DNA from: Allorhodopirellula solitaria
GTDB lineage: Bacteria; Planctomycetota; Planctomycetia; Pirellulales; Pirellulaceae
Reading direction: 5' to 3'
Assembly (NCBI RefSeq): GCF_007859855.1
Contig: NZ_SJPK01000004.1
Span: 62,001 to 126,000 of the forward strand
Length of the DNA stretch: 64,000 nt
Below are positions 25,456 through 35,341 of this stretch, piece after piece (position 1 is the first letter of the stretch; every line of letters begins with the position of its first letter). The position numbers and the translations under genes are program-made. The notes below the pieces were generated by a model. It saw only the letters and a program-made list of their open reading frames with translations. It had not been told where the DNA came from and made no database searches.

Positions 25456-27295
25456 ATCGCACGCGACGGACCAAACCGTCGATCCCGCGCCCCAGCGAGG
25501 TCCGTGGCCGCTCGCCGCGGCCGCAGCAGGCCTGCTCATCGGTGGTGCCACCTTCTCTCCGCTGGCCGCCCAATCCACCGGCTGGCACGGCAACCCCGAG
25601 CTCCGGCCCGTTCCCAAGGTCCGCTCCTCGTCGCTGGCCTCGGGCAACCACCAGGCGGCACAAGGCAACACGCCCACTCAGCGCCCCGGATGGAATCTGC
25701 GGTGGCGGACCAGCCCTCAGATGGCAGCGGAGAAAGCCCGCCAAATCAGCGACGCCGCCTTCGCACAGGAACCGGCGCAGCAACCCGTCGCCCATGCGGT
25801 GACGCCGCACCGGGATACGCCAGCGAACCGGGACACAGCGAACCGGGGCACGCCGGCAATCGTTGCGACCGCGACCACGTTGCCTCATCGCGCCACAGCA
25901 GCAACCGCGCAGCCCAATCAGCTGCGCCAGGAAGCGTCTTCCAACGTACAGCAGGTCGCGTGGGCGACGCCGCAGTCCGGTCAGTCCAATGGCGGCATGG
26001 CCTTGCCCGAGAATCTCTACCGCGGTCAATCCGCTGCCCCTTCCAACGCCGATCCAACCAATGCTGCCCCGCTGAGTGCTGCCCCGCCTCAACCTACCGG
26101 GCCCGCGCTGCAGGCTCCTAATCGAGCAATCGCAGAGGAACTCCCGGTCCCCGAGTCGGCCCCCAAGTCGGCGCCGGGGCCCGCCCAGTCGCCCTCACAG
26201 GCTCCGCCGAACGCGGCTCCCGGCAGCGTTCCTAATGACAACTTGGAAGAACTCTTCGGGTTTGACCCCGCAACGAATCCGCGCTCGGCAGGTCCGAACT
26301 CCAATCCACCGCAACCCAGTGCAGACGGCTCGTCGATCCGCGATATGCTGCAGGGCGACGCGGCCGAACCATCCACCCTCGGTCCCGCCTCTGGGCAACC
26401 GCGGAACCTGCAGGAGCTGCCACCGGGAATTCCGAGCGAAGAGCTCGAGGACTCCCCGTCGGATTTGGAGACGTTCGCGCCCAACCCCTTCGACAATCGC
26501 GAGGCGGGTAACGCTAGCGATTCCGCTCGAGACAGCCGTGACCGTGAGCGTTTGGAAGGCGGCACGCCAGAGATCTTTGGGGCCGAGGATGAAGGGCCGA
26601 CCAATAGCGGCACCGGCTTATCGTGCGACGATTTCCGAGAACGAATTCGCGCCGCCACGATCGACCAAGTCTCGTTGGATCCGAGCCCACCGTTTCGTCC
26701 CGACGTGATCAACATGCAGGAATTTGACAAGCTCAAAGACAAATTCAATTCCAACCAGCAGGTTCGGACGTGGCGAAGCATCGACGGCCGACCGCTGGGC
26801 TCGGGCCGTCTCAATGACCTCGCCTATGAAAAAGCAGTCATCGAAACCGAGTTTGGCACGAAGGAAGATCTGCCTTTGAATCAACTCAGCGAAGCGGATC
26901 TGGCTTACATCTCCCAGAACTGGGGACTGCCAACAGAATGCTTGATCGAACAAGTCGCCTACACACCGCGACAATGGACACCGACCACGATGACGTACAC
27001 GGCATCGAATCTATGTCACAAACCACTGTACTTCGAAGAGGTCAACCTCGAACGATACGGGCACACCGCCGGTCCGCTGGCTCAACCCGTCATCTCGTCG
27101 GCACACTTCTTCTTGAACATCGCCGTCCTGCCTTACAAGATGGGTGTTCACTCGCCCCATGAATGCCAATACGCTCTGGGCTATTACCGCCCCGGCAACT
27201 GTGCTCCATGGATCATCCCACCCGTCCCGTTGAGCGTCAAAGGTGCCTGGTACCAAGCCGCTGCAGTCACCGGTACCGCACTGCTCGTTCCTTGA
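25388..27295 (+). CDS. Pro/Ala-rich exported protein of unknown function
   Basis: The 635-residue protein has an N-terminal membrane or signal segment ([25 protein letters not shown] at about 39-63), a long Pro/Ala/Ser/Gln-rich region (65-400), and a compact C-terminal region of about 200 residues that is not low complexity, ending with [13 protein letters not shown]...[14 protein letters not shown]. Such tails are seen in other planctomycete proteins, but I know no function. The only ATG lies within guaB (68-base overlap); a TTG at about 25433 would shorten the overlap. A similar overlap is uncommon and suggests translational coupling. Confidence 0.72.
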   Translation: MTLRSPKKHRTIARTLLRAIRCKSHATDQTVDPAPQRGPWPLAAAAAGLLIGGATFSPLAAQSTGWHGNPELRPVPKVRSSSLASGNHQAAQGNTPTQRPGWNLRWRTSPQMAAEKARQISDAAFAQEPAQQPVAHAVTPHRDTPANRDTANRGTPAIVATATTLPHRATAATAQPNQLRQEASSNVQQVAWATPQSGQSNGGMALPENLYRGQSAAPSNADPTNAAPLSAAPPQPTGPALQAPNRAIAEELPVPESAPKSAPGPAQSPSQAPPNAAPGSVPNDNLEELFGFDPATNPRSAGPNSNPPQPSADGSSIRDMLQGDAAEPSTLGPASGQPRNLQELPPGIPSEELEDSPSDLETFAPNPFDNREAGNASDSARDSRDRERLEGGTPEIFGAEDEGPTNSGTGLSCDDFRERIRAATIDQVSLDPSPPFRPDVINMQEFDKLKDKFNSNQQVRTWRSIDGRPLGSGRLNDLAYEKAVIETEFGTKEDLPLNQLSEADLAYISQNWGLPTECLIEQVAYTPRQWTPTTMTYTASNLCHKPLYFEEVNLERYGHTAGPLAQPVISSAHFFLNIAVLPYKMGVHSPHECQYALGYYRPGNCAPWIIPPVPLSVKGAWYQAAAVTGTALLVP

Positions 27296-27307
27296 GGCTA
27301 TCGTAGG

Positions 27308-27420
27308 GGACGAGGCGACGAACTGTTGATTACCCACAAGTTGTCACACGCCGAAGGCGTTTTAGGCAATAGCCGGCGGTCGAGCGTAGCGACCACCGCC
27401 GGATACGTCTTGTGGGTAAC
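27308..27420. repeat. intergenic hairpin repeat, TTACCCACAAG family
   Basis: TTACCCACAAG (27330-27340) is mirrored by CTTGTGGGTAA (27409-27419), with an inner CCGGCGGT/ACCGCCGG stem. The left flank, GGACGAGGCGACGA, matches, in reverse, sequences beside the same motif at about 34836-34905 and 43893-43923. Confidence 0.65.
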
Positions 27421-27530
27421 TGCCAAGCTGACAGGGGCGTTGCCTCGACAGCGCTTGCCATTGCACGGCCAGTTTGCTTGCTCGGTCCGGCCCTCGCAGT
27501 CCCGGTGGGACATCCGTTATGATGTCCAGC

Positions 27531-29774
27531 ATGGCCAGGAATAAATCGCAGAACAAGCAAAAGAAAAAAAAGCAAAGCAAGACGCCAAAGCCGCGGCGGA
27601 AGCGCCCGACCCGGGCAGCTGCGGTCACGGTGGACCAGAAGCTGTCGCGTGTGCGTCCCAATGCCTATCCCGATGAGACAGCCGAGGATCGAGCGGTCTT
27701 CGACGCTCACGCACTGGCCAAGCTGCCGCCGGAGACTGCCGATCAGGTAAAACTCGTCCGCGAGGCGTTGGAATTGGTCGCGATGGGGCAGGACGTTGAT
27801 GCGGAGCAAAAACTCTCCGGAATTCCTCGACGCAGTCCGCTGAGCGATTGGCGGCTCTTTGTTCGAGGCCTGACGCAGTGGTATCGCGGTGAAACCGACG
27901 CGGCCGCAGCGACCTTTGCACGACTCGATCCCGATCGACGTCCTGGACGGATCGCTGAAACGCTACGCCACGCCGATACCCTGCCAGCGGATTCGCCACC
28001 CTCGGAGGCTCCACCGACCGCGGAATCGGAATGCGATCCCGTCCTTGTGTCAGGAGCCAAGCTTGTCCATCGCATCCGCTGCGAGCGCGCTGATCTCGAG
28101 GCTGCGAAAAAGGAATTGACAAGACCTGAACAATTGCCTGATGCGGAGGACATCGATATCCCCGAGGGCTTCCCGGGACCGCGGCAACTGCAGTGGCTGT
28201 TGGAGTTTAGCCAATCCAGCCTACGGCATGAGCCCGAGTTGGTTTTCACGCTCTTTAACAACCTGGTCCGGTTCGTTGCCAGCACCCCCCTGGCATCGCT
28301 GCTCGATTCGGTCACAGAGCGAGTCAATGGCCCGTCCTACGATCCGTCGCACGACTTGCTGCGATCCCTCTATTATCGCAAGTTCGAGGATGCTGAAGCT
28401 GAGATTGAGTCGTTTCGTAAAAAGTACATTGCTTCCCTGAAGAACAACCGTAGCGTGCCACCACCGGTTGCCCGGGCGCTCGAAGCTGAGCTGTTTCTAA
28501 TGGCCGCACGCGACGAGCAGGAATTCGACAGCCCGATGCAGATGTTCCCATTTGGGATGCAAGAGGCAGCGGACGGTCAACTGATCAATCAGTATTTCAC
28601 AGCCGCCACGAAAGCCTACCCCGCTCACGCCGAGGCCCACTCCGAGTATGTTGGCTGGCTGCGGTCGCAAGCCGACGTTCGCAATCAGACCAAAGCAAAA
28701 CAAAAAGCAATCGCGACTGATCTGGCCGTTGCCATGCAGCACTGGGCTGCCGGTTGCCCGGATGCGATCGAACCCCGCTTGTGGCTGGTCGATTACTTTC
28801 TCGAAAACGAGGAGCTCGAACGAGCCGAACCGCACGTTCGTTTTCTCGCCGACTCACGCAACGTGGACCTGCGTGTCCAGGCGACGCAGTGGAAATGGCA
28901 TCTTCTCGAAGCGATGCGATTGTGCCGCCGCAAGGCTTGGATGCATGGGGCGGAAGAGCAACTCGATGCGGCGGAGAAGATCTGGCCGCTTTGGCTCTCC
29001 CGAGACTGGCTGCCCTACCTCCATGCCGCTCTGGCGATCCGTCGCGGCGACACCGATCGTTACGAAACGCTGCGTCAACAGATCCGGGACTCATGGAAGA
29101 CCGACTGCGTCGACGACTATCGTTTGGCCGATGCCGTCATGATGCTCGGTGCGGCTCAGCGAATGCGGGTTCCCGCCGCTGAATTGAAACCGCTGCGGCA
29201 ACCTGTCGAAGAGGCCTTGAAAGGTCGCGAAAACCTGTCCAATACCGCGTTACTGCGCGCCGGTCACTTCTTCGTCGAGCTTTTTCGCGCAGGGCTGGTT
29301 TATCCCGCCTACCGCATGCACGGCAGCAAGTTTGCGGACGAGTTGGTAGCAAGATTGAGGGGCGGCCAATTGCGCAAAGGAGCGGACACAGAGGGCCCTG
29401 ATTTCTGGCCCGCGATCTTCTGGCTCGCCCAGTCACGGGTATTTTACGAGAATTCTAAGGTTCGGTTGCCCCAAGTTCTCATGCAGCTTGATGCACCGGA
29501 GAAAATCGCCGCCATCATCGTGCACACGGATGTTGAGCGGTCTTCGCGTTGGCTGAGTGACGCCAGTGGCGAACTTCTCGACGAACTCGAGGCTGCCATC
29601 CCCGAAGAGACCGATACCTACCTCAAGTACTGGTACAAACAGGTGCTGACCAAAGCCAAAGAGAAACAAGCGGCCTCTGAGTCGTCTCTGTTCGGCGGCG
29701 GTATTTTGGATCGAATAGCCGCCATGATGTCTGATCATGAATTGGACAACGAAGACGAAGACGAAGACTATTAA
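27531..29774 (+). CDS. large helical-repeat-like cytoplasmic protein of unknown function
   Basis: The 747-residue protein has a Lys/Arg-rich start (QNKQKKKKQSKTPKPRRKRP), a mainly alpha-helical body with alternating helices that recall TPR-like repeats (for example WRLFVRGLTQWYRGETDAAA and RPGRIAETLRHAD), and a very acidic end (DNEDEDEDY). No family was recognised. ATG 27531 starts after a purine stretch; earlier starts lie in a repeat-bearing spacer. The J-like, GrpE-like and Hsp70 genes follow after 90 bases, so this may be a client, adaptor or co-chaperone. That role is an inference from position only. Confidence 0.7.
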   Translation: MARNKSQNKQKKKKQSKTPKPRRKRPTRAAAVTVDQKLSRVRPNAYPDETAEDRAVFDAHALAKLPPETADQVKLVREALELVAMGQDVDAEQKLSGIPRRSPLSDWRLFVRGLTQWYRGETDAAAATFARLDPDRRPGRIAETLRHADTLPADSPPSEAPPTAESECDPVLVSGAKLVHRIRCERADLEAAKKELTRPEQLPDAEDIDIPEGFPGPRQLQWLLEFSQSSLRHEPELVFTLFNNLVRFVASTPLASLLDSVTERVNGPSYDPSHDLLRSLYYRKFEDAEAEIESFRKKYIASLKNNRSVPPPVARALEAELFLMAARDEQEFDSPMQMFPFGMQEAADGQLINQYFTAATKAYPAHAEAHSEYVGWLRSQADVRNQTKAKQKAIATDLAVAMQHWAAGCPDAIEPRLWLVDYFLENEELERAEPHVRFLADSRNVDLRVQATQWKWHLLEAMRLCRRKAWMHGAEEQLDAAEKIWPLWLSRDWLPYLHAALAIRRGDTDRYETLRQQIRDSWKTDCVDDYRLADAVMMLGAAQRMRVPAAELKPLRQPVEEALKGRENLSNTALLRAGHFFVELFRAGLVYPAYRMHGSKFADELVARLRGGQLRKGADTEGPDFWPAIFWLAQSRVFYENSKVRLPQVLMQLDAPEKIAAIIVHTDVERSSRWLSDASGELLDELEAAIPEETDTYLKYWYKQVLTKAKEKQAASESSLFGGGILDRIAAMMSDHELDNEDEDEDY

Positions 29775-29864
29775 CCGTCGCTGCATTGAAAGATGAGAGT
29801 GCTGCCCGCAACAGCTCGGGCGGGCGACAACGGACACGAACACGAAACCCCACCAACTCAAATC

Positions 29865-30266
29865 ATGACTGCTGAGCCCACCTCCAGCGAAGCCGCTGGC
29901 AACGCCTTGACCCACCCCTTTGAGATACTCGGTGTAGGTACCGATGCCGACGAGGCAACCGTTCGTGCTCGTTACCTCGAACTCGTCCGCCAGTATCCGC
30001 CGGATCGAGATCCAGACATGTTTTCTAAAATCCGAGCTGCCTACGAGGCTGCCACGAATCCCATCATCATGGCTCGCCGGATCCTCGAGGTCGTGCAAGC
30101 CGGCCCCAGACCATGGGCTGAGTTGCTCGACGAGCAATCCCAGCGACCACCGAGGCTGCCCCATGAGTTGCTCTTGAGCCTAGGGAATCGATCCCAACCG
30201 GACAAGCCAAAACCCACTGATGAATCAGCCTCCGACTCATCCGCCAACATGACATCCGATTCATGA
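29865..30266 (+). CDS. DnaJ-like protein with altered HPD motif
   Basis: The 133-residue protein has a single J-like domain at about 17-68: HPFEILGVGTDADEATVRARYLELVRQ followed by YPPDRDPDMFSKIRAAYEAA. The loop that is HPD in all classic J proteins reads PPD at 45-47, so the His that is needed to stimulate Hsp70 is missing. There is no Gly/Phe or zinc region; the C-terminal tail is charged. The start at 29865 was chosen as the first ATG before the domain. Its stop overlaps the GrpE-like start (ATGA), showing coupling. Confidence 0.78.
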   Translation: MTAEPTSSEAAGNALTHPFEILGVGTDADEATVRARYLELVRQYPPDRDPDMFSKIRAAYEAATNPIIMARRILEVVQAGPRPWAELLDEQSQRPPRLPHELLLSLGNRSQPDKPKPTDESASDSSANMTSDS

Positions 30267-31024
30267 ATGCTCCCCCAGGCAACGCGTCCGGCGATTCCAC
30301 GACCGAGGACATCCCACCGACCTTCGGCTTGCTCGATGTCGTCGAAGCGTTCACAGCGATGCGGCACGAGTATCGCAATCAAACCAAGGAAACCCGGGCC
30401 GTTGCCGAGCGACTCGGTAGCACCTCAGAGAAGCTGGACGCGGTGGGCGAACGGATCGAGGCCGTCGTCGCTGCCACCCAAAACAAGGCTTCCACCAGTC
30501 GATCGGGCGACGATCCATCCACGACCGATGAAAACCTCGGCTCGGTATTCGCCCTCCGCTTGGCCGAGATCGACCACGCCGTCAGCCGCTCGATCGACGC
30601 GGCGCGGCGTTCGCTCTGCACCAATCCGGATACCGCTCCGGCCCGTGCCCCGGTATCGGCCACGGACTATCTCGGGTCACTCGGCCCCATCACGCGATTC
30701 TTTTGCCGCCGATTTGCACACCAACTCGACCAGCAGCGGCAACACGAAGCCCAGCCCAAGCTCGGAACAGAACAAGCGACGATCGAGAACGTTGTTGCGG
30801 GGCTCGCGATGACGACCGACCACGTGCGACGGGAACTCAAGAAACACGGTGTCGAACGAATCGATGTGTTGGGCCAGCCCTTCGATGGCGAGGCCATGCA
30901 CGCCGTCGAAGTCGTCGACTCCGATGCCATTCCGCCGGGCCACGTTGCCGAACAGCTCTCCCCCGCGTACCGCTTCGGAGAGCGAATCATTCGGTACGCC
31001 GACGTGCGGATCGCTCGGGGGTAG
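30263..31024 (+). CDS. GrpE-like nucleotide exchange factor
   Basis: The 253-residue protein has an N-terminal helical part with VAERLGSTSEKLDAVGERIEAV as a coiled coil and a C-terminal beta domain closely resembling GrpE (GVERIDVLGQPFDGEAMHAVEVVDSDAIPPGHVAEQLSPAYRFGERIIRYADV). An Ala/Arg-rich insertion separates the two halves, so it is longer than usual GrpE (about 200). Position between the J-like and Hsp70 genes supports the call. It overlaps the upstream gene by four bases. Confidence 0.82.
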   Translation: MNAPPGNASGDSTTEDIPPTFGLLDVVEAFTAMRHEYRNQTKETRAVAERLGSTSEKLDAVGERIEAVVAATQNKASTSRSGDDPSTTDENLGSVFALRLAEIDHAVSRSIDAARRSLCTNPDTAPARAPVSATDYLGSLGPITRFFCRRFAHQLDQQRQHEAQPKLGTEQATIENVVAGLAMTTDHVRRELKKHGVERIDVLGQPFDGEAMHAVEVVDSDAIPPGHVAEQLSPAYRFGERIIRYADVRIARG

Positions 31025-31078
31025 TTCGTAGCTACGAGCCACTAGCTTTTTTCCATCAACTCAAACCACACTCAGTTT

Positions 31079-32899
31079 ATGACTTCATCCACCATCGTTG
31101 GCATTGATCTTGGCACGACCAATAGTGTCGTGGCTGCCGTTGTCGACGGACACGCCACCGTTTTGACCGAAAGTGGCGAATCTGTTCTTCCGTCGGTGGT
31201 CGGTGTGGATCCGACGGGCAAGCTGATCACGGGCGTGGTTGCGCGGAACCAGCAGGTAGCGTTTCCCGAGCGGACGGTGGCGTCAGTCAAGCGTCACATG
31301 GGCTCGATGAAGTCGCTCGAAATGGGCGAGCAGAATTACACGCCACCTGAGATCAGTGCGATGATTCTCCGTCGATTGCAGTCGCGGGCCTCGGCAGCCC
31401 TCGGTCACGAAGTCACGCGAGCGGTCATCACCGTGCCTGCGTTTTTTGACGAAAACCAACGCCAGGCGACGCGGGAAGCGGGCCAGCTCGCGGGGTGGAC
31501 TGTGGAACGAATCATTAATGAACCCACCGCCGCCACGCTCGTTTATCACGCCGGCAGCGACGACCGAATGCACCTGGTCGTCTACGACTTTGGCGGCGGT
31601 ACCTTCGACGTCTCCGTCGTGAGGATGGAATCCGGGATTATCGAGGTTCTCAGTAGCAAGGGCGATACGAAGCTCGGCGGCGACGACCTGGATTCCGTCA
31701 TCATGCGGCGCGTCGCCGATTCCTTCTACGATGAACACGAGATCGACCTGCGATCAATCGCCTCGGCACGCTGGCGGTTGCTGCAGGCCTGCGAAGCTGC
31801 CAAATGTCAGCTCTCGGTGGAAGAACACGCCACGATTGCCGAGGAGTTTATTGCTGAGAAGGACGGACAGCCACTCAACCTGGAGTTCACGATCACTCGT
31901 TCCGACTACGAGCAATGGATTCACGACTTTGTCGATCGCACCATCCAATGTGTCGACGAAGCGATCGTTGACGCGGGATTGACCGTCAAGCAGATCGACG
32001 AACTGGTGCTCGTCGGAGGGACGACGCGGACGCCTCTGATCGAGCAGCGTCTTCGCTCCGAGTTCAACCTCGAACCCAGCCGCGCGGTCGATCCGGACCT
32101 CGCCGTCGCCCTCGGTGCGGCCACCCAGGCAGCGATGATTGCAGGGGAAACGGTCGGTCCGATTCTGGTCGACGTCACCTCCCATACCCTCGGCGTCGAA
32201 GCACTCGATGGTGATGGCTTGTTCCAGACTCGCACCAGCTTCTCACCCATTATCCACCGTGGGTCGCCGCTCCCAGCCAGCTACGAGGAGGCCTACTCCG
32301 CCATCCATGAATCCCAGGAATCGGCCCGCATTCATGTGCTCCAGGGAGAGCACAGTGAGATCGACAGCAACACCTCCATCGGCGAGTTCGACTTGCCCCT
32401 TGTCGATCCCAGCGGCGACCGTGCCAAGGTGCTCGTCCGCTTTCAACTCTCCCTCGACGGTACTCTCAAAGTGACCGCCCGTCAGTTTGGCAATGACCAA
32501 CCCAGCGAGTTGGTCATCAACAACGCCCTCGCGCAGTTCCAAGAAGAAGAACGTGGAAAGGCATCCGATCGCCTCGCTGAGATGTTCCTGCAGAGCGATG
32601 AGATTCAATCGAGTCCAGAGGGGCATCTTCACGATCCCTCGGGTTCCACCGTCATTGATGCCGTCGGGACTGCGGCACCGGCCGCTGAGGCAGAGGTGCC
32701 AGAGGATGATGGACTCGCCTCGCACCGGGCAACGCTCCGCCGCGCACAAGCTGCGCTAGGCAAAGTCCAAGGCGAAGACGCAAGCGAGATTGCTGAGCTC
32801 GCCGAGCGACTCGAAGCCGCTATCGATGCCCAGGATGCTGACACCGCTAGTGAGACCAGTAATGAACTCGATGACGTGCTGTTCTACGTTGGGCAGTAA
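31079..32899 (+). CDS. Hsp70 (DnaK-like) chaperone, divergent type
   Basis: The 606-residue protein starts its ATPase domain with GIDLGTTNSVV, and has the phosphate and adenosine motifs VVYDFGGGTFDVSVV and VLVGGTTRTPLI. The interdomain linker, DVLLLDVTPLSLG in DnaK, reads ILVDVTSHTLG, so the conserved leucines are changed. The substrate domain is present; the C-terminal lid is short and ends without the EEVD-like or DnaK acidic tail. It therefore appears to be a specialised Hsp70 rather than the main DnaK. It follows the GrpE-like gene by 55 bases and is followed after four bases by a zinc-ribbon gene. Confidence 0.9.
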   Translation: MTSSTIVGIDLGTTNSVVAAVVDGHATVLTESGESVLPSVVGVDPTGKLITGVVARNQQVAFPERTVASVKRHMGSMKSLEMGEQNYTPPEISAMILRRLQSRASAALGHEVTRAVITVPAFFDENQRQATREAGQLAGWTVERIINEPTAATLVYHAGSDDRMHLVVYDFGGGTFDVSVVRMESGIIEVLSSKGDTKLGGDDLDSVIMRRVADSFYDEHEIDLRSIASARWRLLQACEAAKCQLSVEEHATIAEEFIAEKDGQPLNLEFTITRSDYEQWIHDFVDRTIQCVDEAIVDAGLTVKQIDELVLVGGTTRTPLIEQRLRSEFNLEPSRAVDPDLAVALGAATQAAMIAGETVGPILVDVTSHTLGVEALDGDGLFQTRTSFSPIIHRGSPLPASYEEAYSAIHESQESARIHVLQGEHSEIDSNTSIGEFDLPLVDPSGDRAKVLVRFQLSLDGTLKVTARQFGNDQPSELVINNALAQFQEEERGKASDRLAEMFLQSDEIQSSPEGHLHDPSGSTVIDAVGTAAPAAEAEVPEDDGLASHRATLRRAQAALGKVQGEDASEIAELAERLEAAIDAQDADTASETSNELDDVLFYVGQ

Positions 32900-32903
32900 G
32901 AGT

Positions 32904-33146
32904 ATGCCGGGCGCCGAATTCAAATCGTCATCGCTCGCTCGTGCCGCTACCGCAGGCGATAGCTTCCGCTGTCCAGCCTGTCGGGCACGGCAGCCGGTGC
33001 AGGATACCTGCCGTCGCTGCCGAGCCGACCTTGCGCTGCTAGCTAAAATCCACCACCGCATTGACTATCTAATGCGCAACCCCAGCCCTGCTGGCCGATC
33101 CGAGTTAGCCATGCTCCTTGCGTCCCATCAAGAGAGCGGAGGCTGA
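32904..33146 (+). CDS. small zinc-ribbon protein
   Basis: The 80-residue protein contains two CxxC pairs (CPACRARQPVQDTCRRC), which should bind one zinc ion, and a helical C-terminus. It begins four bases after the Hsp70 stop, so it is probably translated from the same mRNA. The function is unknown; the zinc-binding motif recalls the zinc region of classic DnaJ that is missing from the upstream J-like protein, an inference only. Confidence 0.72.
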   Translation: MPGAEFKSSSLARAATAGDSFRCPACRARQPVQDTCRRCRADLALLAKIHHRIDYLMRNPSPAGRSELAMLLASHQESGG

Positions 33147-33380
33147 GGTCGATTGCCGCCAGCGGCACGGTGAAATTGCTCGAGAATCCTGAGACCGATC
33201 GCACTCGGTATCCATGCCCCCATCCGTAGCCCATCCCAGGCGTTCCACTGAGAATCTGTCGCCTTCGCAGTCAATACGGATGGCTGACATTGGTGTACAC
33301 TCATTGCCATGACAACCGTGGAAGTCTGTTTCTGGCTCCACGATGAAATGAGTCCGCGCACCCTATCTTGAGACCTCGTG

Positions 33381-34469
33381 ATGGAAATGAATTCGACATC
33401 GCCATTTCACCTGAGCACAGTCTGCTGTGGTTTGGTTTTCGTCTTGGCAGTCCTCTCTCAATCCGTCATGGCATGCACGCGGGCCGTGTATCTCGGCCCC
33501 GAGCAAACCGTCATCACGGTGCGGAGCATGGACTGGGCGTCGGATATCGGATCAAATCTGTGGTTCTTTCCACGAGACATGCAGCGTGACGGGGCCTGTG
33601 GTCCTGATTCGATAAAGTGGACGTCAAAGTATGGCAGCGTCGTTTCGACTGCTTTTGACGCCGCCACGGCTGACGGCATGAATGAAAAAGGGCTCGTGAC
33701 CAGCCTGCTCTACCTCGCCGAATCGCAGTACCCGCAACCTTCAGAGAACGAGACGCGAAAGCCAATATGTATTTCAGTCTGGGCACAATATGTTCTTGAC
33801 CAATATGCGACCGTTGCCGAAGCCGTCGAGGCGATACGCAAAGAGCCCTTCTACGTCGTGCCTGTGATGTCGCCCGATGGTCACGCGGGAACAGTCCATC
33901 TGGCCATTTCGGATCCAACTGGTGATTCAGCTATCTTTGAATACGTCGACGGAAAGTTAGTGATTCATCACGGACGCGAATTTCAGGTGATGACGAATTC
34001 GCCGGTCTACGACCAGCAGCTCGCTTTGAACGCGTACTGGGAACAGATCGGCGGAACCGTCATGCTGCCAGGCACCAATCGGGCTGCCGATCGTTTCGCA
34101 CGGGCGTCCTTTTACATCAAAGCGATTCCGCAGACCGCGAACATGGAAAAAGCGATCGCCAGCTGTTTCGGTGTGATCCGAAACGCCTCCGTGCCGCTCG
34201 GTATCACGACTCCGGGTCAGCCCAATATCTCGTCAACGCGTTGGCGAACGGTCTCGGACCATAAAAACCTGCGCTACTTCTTCGAATCCACACTCAGTCC
34301 CAGCGTGTTTTGGATCAACGTGGGCGAACTGGATTTTGATTCCGAGGCGACCGTCAAGAAGCTCACTGTTAGCGATGGCACGATCTACTCCGGCAACGCC
34401 GCAAAGAATTTCGTAGCGACCCCCGCCTTCGAGTTTCTGCCCGCAGAAGCAACAGGGCCGACGGACTGA
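33381..34469 (+). CDS. exported choloylglycine hydrolase / penicillin acylase V-like (Ntn) protein
   Basis: Cleavage of the signal peptide (residues 1-31, ending VMA) would expose Cys32 in the sequence ACTRAVYLG, the expected catalytic N-terminal nucleophile of this Ntn-hydrolase family. Further family features are the RSMDWASDIGSNLW segment, the DGMNEKGLV segment and the late LRYFFEST segment. The family cleaves amides such as bile-salt conjugates, penicillin V or acyl-homoserine lactones. A GTG lies directly before the chosen ATG. The gene stands alone with repeats behind it. The natural substrate in this organism cannot be read from sequence; acyl-homoserine lactones would be one possibility. 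Confidence 0.87.
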   Translation: MEMNSTSPFHLSTVCCGLVFVLAVLSQSVMACTRAVYLGPEQTVITVRSMDWASDIGSNLWFFPRDMQRDGACGPDSIKWTSKYGSVVSTAFDAATADGMNEKGLVTSLLYLAESQYPQPSENETRKPICISVWAQYVLDQYATVAEAVEAIRKEPFYVVPVMSPDGHAGTVHLAISDPTGDSAIFEYVDGKLVIHHGREFQVMTNSPVYDQQLALNAYWEQIGGTVMLPGTNRAADRFARASFYIKAIPQTANMEKAIASCFGVIRNASVPLGITTPGQPNISSTRWRTVSDHKNLRYFFESTLSPSVFWINVGELDFDSEATVKKLTVSDGTIYSGNAAKNFVATPAFEFLPAEATGPTD

Positions 34470-35341
34470 CGCCCAATCATTGGCCTCGCAACTGGCGATC
34501 GAAGCAAGCCGGTCGAATGACCCTGCGGCGGCGAGCCCTGACCAAACGAAGTTGCCAACCGCCACCGACCTGTAGTGAACGATGCGACGAGCTGTCGGTT
34601 ACCCACAAAACCGGATCCCCTGTCAGCTTGTCTGTCAGGAATCTCCGTTTTGTGATTAGATCAAGATGGAGCATTCACCCCGCTCCCATGCGGGCTTGCC
34701 CCGCATGACAGCAAAGTTGATCGACTTGGTTTCCTGTCAGACAAGCTGACAGGGGAACGCGTGTCGATACCGCGGTTTTCTAATTTCAAAACGTCGCTTC
34801 GGCGTGTGACAAGCACACGGGGAAGCAAACTTGTGGGTAAAGGACAGGAGGCGACGAGTCCAATCGATCACGCAAAGCGAAAGAGCTCGTCGCCTCGTCC
34901 AATACGACATTGATGACTCCCACGTTCCTAACACGGATCGACGCGAATGAAATCCACTTCCTGATCCGTGTCGATTCGTGAGATCCGTGGCGAAGGACGT
35001 CAACGATGGGGCGAAGATAGGCGGTTTGCCGCGCAGACGCTTTCAATCGGTCGAGCGATCAATCTTGACCCAGTTTGCCAAAGCGATAGAATGAGGCGAC
35101 TTTGGCAATCCAGCTAGCTCGGGCCGCTTGCGGCCTCTGCACGCTGGACGGGGGATGCGCCCGTTGTCGCGTTTTGTGCCCATGACAAGAAAATGGGGGC
35201 ATTTGCTCGACTGCATGGCATAAGTGCTAGTGCATCGTTCCCGAGGTTTTGCTAAATGAAGTGACTCAGCGAAGGTGGGAGACCTAAAGCCTTCGCTATA
35301 CATTAGGTAATGGTACTACCCCAGGGAGGATGGTTCCGGCC
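34470..35341. other. 872-base intergenic region with hairpin repeats
   Basis: No gene was found. It holds a CATGCGGG/CCCGCATG hairpin at about 34687-34707, the shared 116-base repeat (34725-34840), a TTACCCACAA motif near 34600 and several inverted segments such as CGGATC...GATCCG near 34934-34986. The last 60 bases should include the promoter and the ribosome-binding site for the response regulator. Confidence 0.6.
34725..34840. repeat. shared 115-bp intergenic repeat, copy A
   Basis: It begins CTTGGTTTCCTGTCAGACAA and ends CAAACTTGTGGGTAA. A second copy (43787-43901) has the same order with few differences. An internal GTGTGACAAGCACAC hairpin and the CTTGTGGGTAA end link it to the repeat at 27308. 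Confidence 0.85.
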
